A DNA stretch of 64,000 nt. It comes from Muribaculaceae bacterium. Its GTDB lineage: Bacteria; Bacillota; Clostridia; Lachnospirales; Lachnospiraceae. Position numbers and translations under genes: made by a program. The notes beneath the pieces are model-generated. The model ran no database searches and had not been told where the DNA came from. It saw only the letters and a program-made list of their open reading frames with translations. Shown here in pieces: positions 47,934 through 56,210 of this stretch. How positions within the stretch are numbered: position 1 is the stretch's first letter; the number at the start of each line of letters is the position of its first letter. Location: positions 30,724 through 94,723 of the forward strand of contig JAMPCA010000007.1 in assembly GCA_023666425.1 (NCBI GenBank), read 5' to 3'.

Positions 47934-48224
47934 CTATTCCTCGTCTTTCTTCACGCATAAGAAACGAAGAACGTTGTCCATAATGCGGACATCCTGCTCC
48001 ACAGCTGCCGGAACGGTCGGCGCTCCCTCGAACTGAATGAAGTAGTAGAACCCTTCGGACATATGCCGGATCTCGTAGGCAAGCTTCTTCTTGCCCCACT
48101 CCTCCACCTCGGTGACAGTACCGCCGGCGCGGGTAATATACTCCTTCGCCTTCTCAACGGCCGCTGTTCTCGCATCGTCCTCGATCTTTGCACTGACAAC
48201 GAATGCTAATTCATACTTGTTCAT
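47934..48224 (-). CDS. rpsF: 30S ribosomal protein S6
   Basis: 96 aa from the ATG at 48224 (AAAAGGAGGTAAC ahead). MNKYELAFVVSAKIED start, KLAYEIRHMSEGFYYFIQFE and RIMDNVLRFLCVKKDE end match S6. First gene of the S6-SSB-S18 operon. The 5' leader of about 70 nt may host the S6:S18 autoregulatory site, which I could not confirm. Confidence 0.97.
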   Translation of the reverse strand: MNKYELAFVVSAKIEDDARTAAVEKAKEYITRAGGTVTEVEEWGKKKLAYEIRHMSEGFYYFIQFEGAPTVPAAVEQDVRIMDNVLRFLCVKKDEE

Positions 48225-48300
48225 GCGAATGTTACCTCCTTTTGGTCTCTGGCTCACAGATAAACTGTGAACAAGGAAAATTAAGTTATCACAAAGACAA

Positions 48301-48329
48301 ATGATAGCATGTTTCCGGAAAAATCGCAA
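48301..48329 (-). promoter_or_regulatory. Promoter of the rpsF-ssb-rpsR operon
   Basis: Minus strand TTGCGA (48329-48324), 17-bp spacer, extended -10 TGCTATCAT (core 48306-48301). It overlaps the gap after the DUF951 gene. Confidence 0.7.
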
Positions 48330-48336
48330 GCATTTT

Positions 48337-48564
48337 TTACTTTTTTGGCGGAATTTTAGCAGGAACCTCCTCCGAACCGGTTTTTTTCAGCCCCTTCGTG
48401 TTCTTCTCCACCAGCCGTCTGGCCAGCATGACCTGATGGCCGCAGCCCATACACCGGAGCCTGAAATCCGCTCCCACTCGGAGAATTTCCCACTCGCTGC
48501 TTCCGCAGGGATGGGGCTTTTTCAGACGGACAATATCGCCCACCTCATAATTGTATGGATTCAT
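48337..48564 (-). CDS. DUF951 family protein
   Basis: 75 aa. The DUF951 core YEVGDIVRLKKPHPCGSSEWEILRVGADFRLRC is followed by CMGCG and VMLARRLVEK. Cys residues (HPCG, C..C) may bind metal. A Lys/Pro-rich tail of about 20 residues follows. Role unknown; the family is widespread in Firmicutes, often close to rpsF. Starts 3 bp past the sirtuin gene. Confidence 0.93.
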   Translation of the reverse strand: MNPYNYEVGDIVRLKKPHPCGSSEWEILRVGADFRLRCMGCGHQVMLARRLVEKNTKGLKKTGSEEVPAKIPPKK

Positions 48565-48567
48565 AGC

Positions 48568-49290
48568 CTATACCTCAATTTTGGAAAACACATTCCCCAG
48601 TCCGTCCTGAATCAGCAGATCCGCCTGCCGGTCCCGGGGAGTCGCGGACTTGTTGACCAGCACCAGCCTGCTGCCCCTGTAATAGTCAATAAGCCCCGCC
48701 GCCGGGTACACTGCCAGAGAAGTGCCTCCCACAATGAGCATATCGGCATGGCTGATGTAATATACCGCATCCTGCAGCGTCGTCTGGTTCAGCCCCTCCT
48801 CGTAGAGCACCACATCCGGTTTCACCGGGCCGCCGCAGGCCGGACACACCGGCACGCCCTCAGAGTGCAGAATGTCCTCCGCCGGGACAAATTCATTACA
48901 GTGCTCACAGTAATTGCGCAGCACACTTCCGTGCAGCTCCATGACATTTTTGCTTCCGGCTTTCTGGTGCAGGCCGTCAATATTCTGCGTCACGATACCC
49001 TTGAGCTTCCCCGCCTTCTCCAGCTCCGCCAGCTTTTTGTGCGTGACATTCGGCTCCGCATCGAGACAGAGCATCTTGTTCCGGTAAAAGCGGTAAAACT
49101 CTTCGGGATTGCTGCGGTAAAAAGTATGGCTTAAAATTGTCTCCGGGGGATAATCGTACTGCTGGTTGTACAGCCCGTCCACACTCCGAAAATCAGGAAT
49201 GCCGCTCTCTGTGGACACTCCCGCGCCGCCAAAAAACACAATATTGTCAGACTCCTTCACCCATTCCAGAAATTGTTCGATTGCTTCCAT
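48568..49290 (-). CDS. NAD-dependent protein deacylase (Sir2/CobB family)
   Basis: 240 aa single-domain sirtuin. NAD-binding [15 protein letters not shown] (23-36), [12 protein letters not shown] (101-112), catalytic His120 in MELHGSV and a zinc finger from Cys128, Cys131, Cys149 and Cys152. It should remove acyl groups from lysines using NAD+. It differs from the large SIR2 protein at 58.8 kb, which has no zinc site. Start ATG 49290 after AAGGGGGGG. Confidence 0.95.
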   Translation of the reverse strand: MEAIEQFLEWVKESDNIVFFGGAGVSTESGIPDFRSVDGLYNQQYDYPPETILSHTFYRSNPEEFYRFYRNKMLCLDAEPNVTHKKLAELEKAGKLKGIVTQNIDGLHQKAGSKNVMELHGSVLRNYCEHCNEFVPAEDILHSEGVPVCPACGGPVKPDVVLYEEGLNQTTLQDAVYYISHADMLIVGGTSLAVYPAAGLIDYYRGSRLVLVNKSATPRDRQADLLIQDGLGNVFSKIEV

Positions 49291-49303
49291 GGTTTTCCCC
49301 CCC

Positions 49304-49954
49304 TTACATATTTTTTAATATCCGGTTCAAATCCTCGTCCAGACCAAGCACGATCAGGTGCTCCCCCTTTTTAAATCGGTAATCCGCCGCCGGAGACACC
49401 ACCGTCTCCTCCCCATGCCTTACGCCGAGAATCATAATTCCGTAAGTCTGGCGGATATTCAGCTCCTGAATGCTCTTTCCCACCCACGACTCTTTTAGCG
49501 GAATCTCATAGATGGCGTGGCTGTCATCCAGCTCAATATAGTCAAACACATGGTTCATGCTGAACCTCTTTGCCACCTTCGCCGCAATATCCCGGTCGGG
49601 ATAGATCACCTCGTCCGCGCCGTTTTTGAGCAGAAAGCGGGCGTGCACGTCCCGGTTCGCCTTGCTGACCACATACCCGGCTCCCATCTCCTTCACCAGA
49701 CTCGTGACCTCAAGACTGTTCTGAAAATCCGCGCCAATGCATACGAACACAAGGTCAAAATTGCGAATGCCCAGACTTTTTACCACCTGCGGGTCGGAAC
49801 AGTCTCCAATCTGCACGTTCGTAACCTTATAAATAATGTCCGCTACGCGTTCCTCATTCACATCCACCGCCATCACATCATTTCCCAGCTCCAGAAGCTC
49901 CTCGCAGAGATGGTGGCCAAATTTACCCATTCCAATAATTAGTATTGATTTCAT
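49304..49954 (-). CDS. Trk/Ktr potassium uptake regulatory subunit (KtrA/TrkA)
   Basis: 216 aa. RCK N domain with the nucleotide-binding GMGKFGHHLCEEL (about 8-20) and DVNEERV, then a C-terminal RCK-C domain (about 140-216; KSWVGKSIQELNIRQTYGI). It gates the membrane subunit encoded 9 bp upstream, responding to ATP/ADP or, through RCK-C in Firmicutes, to c-di-AMP. Confidence 0.95.
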   Translation of the reverse strand: MKSILIIGMGKFGHHLCEELLELGNDVMAVDVNEERVADIIYKVTNVQIGDCSDPQVVKSLGIRNFDLVFVCIGADFQNSLEVTSLVKEMGAGYVVSKANRDVHARFLLKNGADEVIYPDRDIAAKVAKRFSMNHVFDYIELDDSHAIYEIPLKESWVGKSIQELNIRQTYGIMILGVRHGEETVVSPAADYRFKKGEHLIVLGLDEDLNRILKNM

Positions 49955-49963
49955 AATCGCTCC

Positions 49964-51316
49964 TTACCCAATCGTAATTCTCTCCACCGGAAGCGTCAGC
50001 TTCGCAGCATCCGGTTTCTGGACAAATGACAACGCAAAAGTCAGGCTCCCCACCCGGCCGCAGTACATAAGCAGCGCGATCACCACGCGCCCGGTCGTAT
50101 TCAGCTCTCTGGTGATGCCCGTGGTCATACCCACCGTACTGATTGCGGAATAGACCTCAAACAAAATATCCTCCATACCAAGCCCGCTTGTCCCAAGAAT
50201 GGCCAGCACACTCACGATTCCCAAAAATAGATTCAGACAGAAAACCATGCTCGCCTTTTTCACCACCTCGTCGCTGATGCGCCGCCGGAACACATTGCAG
50301 CCGCCACCCCGCAGATAAGAGGCTACATACAACAGCATCACCGCGATGGTGGTAGTCTTGACCCCGCCCGCCGTAGAGCCGGGGCTGCCGCCGATAAACA
50401 TGAGAAGAATCGTCAAAAATTTGCTCTCGGGCCGCAGCGCACCGGTATCCACCGTATTAAAGCCCGCCGTCCGGGCTGTAACCGAACCAAACAGCGAGAC
50501 GAGCGCCTGCGTGCCTGCCCCCATTCCTTCGATGGTATTCCCGCGCTCAAAAAGATACAGCAGAAGCGCACCGGATACGACCAGCCCCGCCGTCACTGAC
50601 AGCACCAGCTTCGTATGCAGCGTATATCTGCGCCAGCACAGCCCTTTTACCGCCAGCTCATCCCAGACAACAAAACCAAGCCCGCCAATAATGATGAGTG
50701 CCATCAGCGTCAGGTTTACCACCGGATCCCCCGCATATCCCGTGAAGGAGCTGTACTCCGCCTCGTATCCCATCAGATCAAAGCCCGCATTACAAAAAGC
50801 GGATACCGAGTGAAAAATTCCGTAGTAAACGCCCTTCGCAAATCCCATGCGCGGAATGAAGCGAATCGCCAGCAGAACCGCGCCCGCCCCCTCAAAACAC
50901 AGCGTCCCGAGAAAAATCCTCCGCACCAGCTTCACCATGCCGCCGATATCCAGAGCATTGACGCTCTCCTTAATCAGATCACGCTGGCGCAGACCGATCC
51001 TGCGGCGGAAAATCATAGCAAAACCCACGCTGATGCTGATAAAGCCCAGACCCCCGATCTGGATCAGCAGCAAAATCACGAGCTGGCCGAACAAGCTCCA
51101 GTGTGTGTATGTATCAAATACCACAAGCCCCGTCACACAGGTCGCGCTGGTTGCGGTAAACATGGCGTCCAAAAAGCCTGTCCAGCTCCCGTCCCTTGCG
51201 GAAATGGGGAGCGAAAGCACGCACGCACCTGCCAGTATAATAAGAAAAAATCCCGCCGCAATATACTGCACCTGGTTCAGCCGCAGCCTGCGGTGGCGCT
51301 CAAAAATGCCTTTCAT
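49964..51316 (-). CDS. Trk/Ktr potassium uptake membrane subunit (KtrB/TrkH)
   Basis: 450 aa from the ATG at 51316; the frame extends upstream into the previous gene without a start of quality. Four pore loops with selectivity Gly residues are seen: SATCVTGLVVFDT, HSVSAFCNAGFDLMG, SVTARTAGFNTVD and EVYSAISTVGMTTG. It carries K+ (perhaps with Na+) and is gated by the RCK protein downstream. Confidence 0.95.
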   Translation of the reverse strand: MKGIFERHRRLRLNQVQYIAAGFFLIILAGACVLSLPISARDGSWTGFLDAMFTATSATCVTGLVVFDTYTHWSLFGQLVILLLIQIGGLGFISISVGFAMIFRRRIGLRQRDLIKESVNALDIGGMVKLVRRIFLGTLCFEGAGAVLLAIRFIPRMGFAKGVYYGIFHSVSAFCNAGFDLMGYEAEYSSFTGYAGDPVVNLTLMALIIIGGLGFVVWDELAVKGLCWRRYTLHTKLVLSVTAGLVVSGALLLYLFERGNTIEGMGAGTQALVSLFGSVTARTAGFNTVDTGALRPESKFLTILLMFIGGSPGSTAGGVKTTTIAVMLLYVASYLRGGGCNVFRRRISDEVVKKASMVFCLNLFLGIVSVLAILGTSGLGMEDILFEVYSAISTVGMTTGITRELNTTGRVVIALLMYCGRVGSLTFALSFVQKPDAAKLTLPVERITIG

Positions 51317-51321
51317 AAGCT

Positions 51322-51951
51322 CTATAATCCCTCTTCCCGCTCTTCCTGCGCTGTAAAATCCAGCAGCACATGATAGAGCGTAATATAATCTCCCTGCGCC
51401 CGGCGCCCATGCAGCGTCCGGTACACATACGGAAAAGCAAAATCCGCAGAACAGTCCGCCATTTTTGCATCTGCAGCCTTTTGCGGCAGATTTGCGCACA
51501 TCAGCTCCTCCAGCCTGTCCATGAGTCCCGTCTCCAGAAAGGACAAAAGCCCTGCTTCCGCCATATGGGGACTGTACTGGCAGGCCTCAAAGCGCTGGAT
51601 GCCCTCGCCATAATAATGCTTGTCAAAATGGCTCTTTGTAAGGTCACGCTTTAAAAAGCGCTTACACTCAAAACAGATATAATTGTCCTCCGACAAATTG
51701 TCCAGATAGCAGCATATATCCATGCGCTTCGTCCCCTCCGCCACCTCGCAGGAAATCGGGAATACAATATGGTACCGGCTCTTCAAACTTCTCATCGCCT
51801 TAACCAGATCGGTGCGCCGGTCTTCTTCTCTTTTAATATCCGCAAGACTCTCCTGCGGTATACTTTGATATGCACGGATAATCAGAAAAATGTAATTGCG
51901 GATATAGCTGTGCCGGAAATCCTCAAACCACGCGGGAGTACTATTGATCAT
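51322..51951 (-). CDS. Small PD-(D/E)XK-like protein, putative nuclease partner of the methyltransferase
   Basis: 209 aa, unknown family. Residues 69-97 show Glu69, Asp78 (KRMDICCYL) and the pair Glu95-x-Lys97 (YICFECKRF), spaced as in PD-(D/E)XK restriction-type nucleases (D, then about 17 residues, ExK). No signal peptide. It overlaps the 3' end of the DNA methyltransferase gene by 11 bp, so the two are probably translated together. A role as the cutting or modification-dependent subunit is inferred from motif and position only. Confidence 0.6.
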   Translation of the reverse strand: MINSTPAWFEDFRHSYIRNYIFLIIRAYQSIPQESLADIKREEDRRTDLVKAMRSLKSRYHIVFPISCEVAEGTKRMDICCYLDNLSEDNYICFECKRFLKRDLTKSHFDKHYYGEGIQRFEACQYSPHMAEAGLLSFLETGLMDRLEELMCANLPQKAADAKMADCSADFAFPYVYRTLHGRRAQGDYITLYHVLLDFTAQEEREEGL

Positions 51952-54874
51952 GCCTTTTTCCTCCCATACCCATAATTTCCTGTGTCATTGCCGCCGCCAT
52001 CTTCATCGCCTTCCCCAGTGTCCAGTTCCTCTTCTCCCTGCCTTGTATGACACAAAAACCGCTCTTCCCATACTCTAAAATTCTCCTCTGTACCAGCAGC
52101 CTCCCATTGATCTCCTCAAGGCCTGCCATACCCAGTAAATCCGGATCCATATGCCCCTCTTCCTGCGCAAAGGAAAACCCGACCGTCGTGTAAAGGCTCC
52201 CCTCTGTCACCTGCGCTTTCCACAAATGATCCGGCAGCCCTCCCATATAGTAGTTGAAATAATCGCATATATACGTCGCATACGTCTGGTAATCCCCGCC
52301 GCTGGCGCAGACATTTTCTTCTTCCCTGCAAAACCTCCCGACGCCCTCCTGAATCACAGAAATCTGAAAATCATCCAGCCCGTACAGCTTATAAATGCAT
52401 TCGTCCAGCTCCTTTTGCAGCCTTTCCTTTTCATGGGTATCCATAAACAGCGGGCTGTGGCTTTTCTGCCTCCACTCCTCATGCACTGCCTGTTCCAGCC
52501 TTGCCACAAGGTCAGTCACCCTTGTAATGAGCGCATTCTGCCCATCGTATGGGGGAAGCGGAAAATCAAAAACATCCTCCTTCACCATCTCCGGCTTGCC
52601 TGCCGCCTTAATCTTTGACACATAAAATCCATAATAACGGAAAAGCACCGAGTTGATCATTCCCTCCAGATAGCGGAGCAGACCCACATGTTCACCGGTA
52701 TAGTCATTGAAGGTGGAAAAATCATTGCAAAACACTAACGGCTCCTGCACATAGGCAGCGCCCCAGCACGCCTCGCTGTATGTCCGTTTGACCAGCAGCT
52801 TATGGGGGCAGGTATACATTTTTAGCGGCCTCGGCCTGTCGTAAAGCGTATCCTCCGCGACCTCCGGAATATGCTCATAATCCACGCCATAGGGCATAAA
52901 GGCGCCCGCTAACGAGCCTCCCCGGTAACTGTAAAAGTCCGGGTGCCGCTTTCCTTTTGAAGCGGTGATATATCCCTGCACAAACTCCAGCTTTCCCTCC
53001 ACCGCTTCTTTCAGGGGCGGAAACTGGCGCAGAGCCTCCACACAGCCCACGTCAAACTCATCGCCGTAAGCCAGAACCGTCCAGATATATTCCCTGCCCA
53101 GCACCTTATTTTTGCTGAGCGTCACGCACTCATTTTTATCACAGATAAACCTGTGAAGCAGCCGGAACATTCCGTTCGGGCGGAACGCCTGGTAATGAAT
53201 CTGGTAATCTTCCCTCTGCACACAGCGATAGGTCACAATCGAGCAGGGGTACTGCGCATGGGCAAACAGCTGCCCCCTGACAGCCTCCAGATTTGTGATG
53301 TCAGAAATACAGTAATTTTCCAGTACATATGACAAAAACCCTTTGCTGTTCTTATTTGTAAAGATAGAATTCGTCAGCAGAAAACATACCTGCGTATCCG
53401 CATCCGCAAAGTCTTCCACCCTGCACATGAATGCCTGCGCAATCTGTGCATCCGCAATGGGAATCCCCCTCTCCCTGCAATAGGGCATATGATCCGAATC
53501 CGGCATACTTTTCCACGGAGGATTGCCAATAATAATGTCAAAGCGTTTCCGGATCAGGGCGCTGACTTCCGCAGAAAAAAAGCTGCTGTCGATCAGGTTG
53601 CGGCCGATCAGATTTGGCAGGTGGAATGCATTCTCCATAATATCCTTCGGACTCAGCTCTTCCAGCAATGCAATATAGAGACTAAAGCAGGTGATGCGCA
53701 GCGCATTTGGATTCTTGTCCACGCCGTATACCGAATTCTCTAACAGCTCACCAAGCTCCTGCGCATCCAGCTTCGTCCTGTCCCCCTTTAGCATCTGTAT
53801 CTGCTGCTTGAACGAATCCACCAGAAACACGCCGGACCCGCACGCCGGATCCAGCACACTCGGAATCCGCCCCTTATCCCTGTAGGGCAGAATGCACTGC
53901 TGCACCATAAAATCCGCCAGATAGTGCGGGGTATAGTATGTCCCCGTCTTCGACGCCTTCTTTTCATTTCTGGCGTTGTCGTCCACAGAAAGAAATGTCT
54001 CGTAGATATTGCTGATCAGCTCAATCGGTATGACAGAAAAATTGTATGGAAACAGCGTCAGCTGGCTCCACCCATTTTCCATAATATCGTCGCCCCTGAA
54101 AAAGCGGTAAAAAACCTCCTTCTGCGCAGCATTGGGCAGCTCGTCCGCCGACAGCGCAAACAGATCCCCGTTAAATCTGTCCCTGAGCACTTTAAAAAAT
54201 TCGTCCAGCTCCACAGCGGTCGCTTTCGCAAGAAATTCTGTATAGTTTCTGACCGCCCACCGGCCGAAAAAAGTGGGGGAGAGCATCTCTCTGTCCTCTA
54301 AGTATTTCACAAAAATGCACAGAGACATGAAATTATATGCAGCCTCCAGCCGCATTCCATATTCCTGATGCGCCTCCAGCACGGTCGTCCTTAAATTCAG
54401 CAGCAGCCTTTTGTCTACTCTGTCACTGGAGCCGGACAATTTTTCCAGGCGCTCCCAGACCACCCTCGTCGTAATATGGGACGCCTTTAGATCCTGCAGA
54501 ATCTCCGCATGACCCTGCCTGCCCCGTTTATTTCCACTATTGTATAAAAGCGCTTTTTCTTTTTTACATGTAAAATTATTGTATACCCTGATTTCATCCG
54601 GGAAAACCAGTATAGAAATGGGGATATCGTTCTGGTTCCAGTGAAGCAGATGCTGCTTCGTGACGTCCGTCTCATCTATGTAAGCAAACTGCCTGATTCC
54701 AACAAGGGGACAGACCTCCGACTCCACGGTCACGGAGTAGATAAAATCGTAAACCCCGGACGTATCCGGCTGGTAAAGAGGATGATCCCTGTACTCGAGC
54801 AGGTCAATCAGCTGCTGGTATGAATCCATGAACAACGCTGCATTCTCATTGTAGGAATCGCCGCTCTTTCCCAT
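51941..54874 (-). CDS. Large N6-adenine DNA methyltransferase (type IIG/N6_Mtase-like)
   Basis: 977 aa. Motif X-like GTYYTPHYLADFMV (311-324), SAM-binding motif I DPACGSGVFLVDSF (342-355) and catalytic motif IV NPPW (451-454) define a gamma-class adenine methyltransferase. The region up to 300 is a helical and beta N domain (ISILVFPDEIRVYNNF at 87-101) without a clear PD-(D/E)XK site. The region after 560 is likely target recognition, with a coiled-coil end (about 800-850). It lacks its own visible nuclease, which may come from the small overlapping gene. It has a promoter and a strong AAGGGAGG site. It could alternatively be part of a larger phage-defence set whose other genes are absent. 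Confidence 0.85.
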   Translation of the reverse strand: MGKSGDSYNENAALFMDSYQQLIDLLEYRDHPLYQPDTSGVYDFIYSVTVESEVCPLVGIRQFAYIDETDVTKQHLLHWNQNDIPISILVFPDEIRVYNNFTCKKEKALLYNSGNKRGRQGHAEILQDLKASHITTRVVWERLEKLSGSSDRVDKRLLLNLRTTVLEAHQEYGMRLEAAYNFMSLCIFVKYLEDREMLSPTFFGRWAVRNYTEFLAKATAVELDEFFKVLRDRFNGDLFALSADELPNAAQKEVFYRFFRGDDIMENGWSQLTLFPYNFSVIPIELISNIYETFLSVDDNARNEKKASKTGTYYTPHYLADFMVQQCILPYRDKGRIPSVLDPACGSGVFLVDSFKQQIQMLKGDRTKLDAQELGELLENSVYGVDKNPNALRITCFSLYIALLEELSPKDIMENAFHLPNLIGRNLIDSSFFSAEVSALIRKRFDIIIGNPPWKSMPDSDHMPYCRERGIPIADAQIAQAFMCRVEDFADADTQVCFLLTNSIFTNKNSKGFLSYVLENYCISDITNLEAVRGQLFAHAQYPCSIVTYRCVQREDYQIHYQAFRPNGMFRLLHRFICDKNECVTLSKNKVLGREYIWTVLAYGDEFDVGCVEALRQFPPLKEAVEGKLEFVQGYITASKGKRHPDFYSYRGGSLAGAFMPYGVDYEHIPEVAEDTLYDRPRPLKMYTCPHKLLVKRTYSEACWGAAYVQEPLVFCNDFSTFNDYTGEHVGLLRYLEGMINSVLFRYYGFYVSKIKAAGKPEMVKEDVFDFPLPPYDGQNALITRVTDLVARLEQAVHEEWRQKSHSPLFMDTHEKERLQKELDECIYKLYGLDDFQISVIQEGVGRFCREEENVCASGGDYQTYATYICDYFNYYMGGLPDHLWKAQVTEGSLYTTVGFSFAQEEGHMDPDLLGMAGLEEINGRLLVQRRILEYGKSGFCVIQGREKRNWTLGKAMKMAAAMTQEIMGMGGKRHDQ

Positions 54875-54902
54875 CCTTTCATCCTCCCTTCGTAATATAT
54901 CA

Positions 54903-54931
54903 ATTATAATTGAGGACTATGAAAAATGCAA
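54903..54931 (-). promoter_or_regulatory. Promoter of the methyltransferase operon
   Basis: Minus strand TTGCAT (54931-54926), 17-bp spacer, perfect TATAAT (54908-54903). The -10 lies within the dyad CAATTATAATTG. Confidence 0.75.
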
Positions 54932-54953
54932 TTGCTTTTGTGTCCTGCATATT

Positions 54954-55478
54954 CTACAAATAGCCCGCCAGCATCACGCTTGCAATCAGTCCCGCAAGGG
55001 TCGCCGTCAATGCCCCCGCCAGTGTATAGCGGGTCTTTTTGATCTTCACGGACATAAAGTAGATGGACATGGTGTAAAATATCGTCTCTGTGCTGCCCAG
55101 CATAATGGATGCGGCAATGCCGAGATGCGAATCCGCGCCGTGGGTCTTGTAGATATCTAAAAGCAGCCCGGTAGCGGCGGAGGAAGAAAACATTTTTACA
55201 AGAGCGAGCGGAAACAGCTCCGTCGGAAAACCGGTATACTGCATAAGCCTGCCCAGCAGACCGGAAAGGAAATCCAGAAAGCCGGAGGCGCGCAGAATCC
55301 CCACAGCTACCATAAGCCCGATCAGCGTCGGCATGATTTCCACCACTGTGCGGATCCCGCTTTTTGCCCCGTCCAGAAAATCTTCATACACCCGCTGGCG
55401 GCGGGAAATTCCGATTCCCACAATGTAGAGCACAAGCAGGGGGATCACGGCCTCCGAAATATAGAGAATCACTTTCAT
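54954..55478 (-). CDS. spmB: Spore maturation protein SpmB
   Basis: 174 aa membrane protein with a nucleoside-recognition (Gate) domain: LLVLYIVGIGISRRQRVYEDFLDGAKSG, IMPTLIGLMVAVGILRASG and SSAATGLLLD. With SpmA it is needed for spore core dehydration in Bacillus; both also occur in non-sporulating Clostridia. Start overlaps the spmA stop (ATGA). Confidence 0.94.
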   Translation of the reverse strand: MKVILYISEAVIPLLVLYIVGIGISRRQRVYEDFLDGAKSGIRTVVEIMPTLIGLMVAVGILRASGFLDFLSGLLGRLMQYTGFPTELFPLALVKMFSSSAATGLLLDIYKTHGADSHLGIAASIMLGSTETIFYTMSIYFMSVKIKKTRYTLAGALTATLAGLIASVMLAGYL

Positions 55479-56059
55479 GTCCGTCCTCCTCCCAAAAGCC
55501 GCCGCAGCTTAATGAACAGCACCGCCGCTCCCGTGGACACCGCTGTCGCAAGAATGGCAGGCCCCACGATGGTAGCGGGAGCCACGGAGCCATACTGGCT
55601 TCTGTAGGCAATGATATTCACCGGTATGAGCTGCAGAGAAGAAATGTTTAAAATCAAAAAGTCGCACATCGCATCGCTGGCGCTGCCGCTTTCTTTGTCC
55701 AGCTTTTTCAGCTCCTTCATGGCAGACAGACCCGCAGGCGTGGCCGCCCACCCAAGCCCGAGAAAATTTGCCACCATGTTTGTCGCTATGTGTTTTCTTG
55801 CGCCACTGTCTTTAGGCACATCCGGAAACAGAAAGGATAAAAGCGGCCCAAGCGCGCCGGAGATACCCTCCACCAGACCCGCCCGCTCGGCAATCCGCAT
55901 GATTCCCACCCAGAACGCCATCACCCCGGCCATCGTAAGGCACAGCGTCACCGCCTCCTTTGCCGAAGCCAGCGCCTGATCCGTCACGGCTCCCAGATTG
56001 CCCGTCAGCGCCCCGTAGACTACTCCTATCATAATCATACACGCCCAGAGATAATTCAT
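55475..56059 (-). CDS. spmA: Spore maturation protein SpmA
   Basis: 194 aa from the ATG at 56059 (GCGGAG ahead); a longer upstream frame is not supported by a ribosome site. Gate-domain membrane protein with MNYLWACMIMIGVVYGALTGN, GLGWAATPAGLSAMKEL and DFLILNISSLQLIP, typical of SpmA. Partner of SpmB. Confidence 0.94.
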   Translation of the reverse strand: MNYLWACMIMIGVVYGALTGNLGAVTDQALASAKEAVTLCLTMAGVMAFWVGIMRIAERAGLVEGISGALGPLLSFLFPDVPKDSGARKHIATNMVANFLGLGWAATPAGLSAMKELKKLDKESGSASDAMCDFLILNISSLQLIPVNIIAYRSQYGSVAPATIVGPAILATAVSTGAAVLFIKLRRLLGGGRT

Positions 56060-56210
56060 ATTGTACTCCGCAGCTATGGTTACCGCTATTCTATTCCAGA
56101 GAGACGTCCGGATATGACACATTTTCCAATTCTTCCGCCCGCAGGTCTAGCGGGGAACGGCGGCGCATAAACTAACTAATAATTTCTGCTCACGGGTGCA
56201 TACACACATT

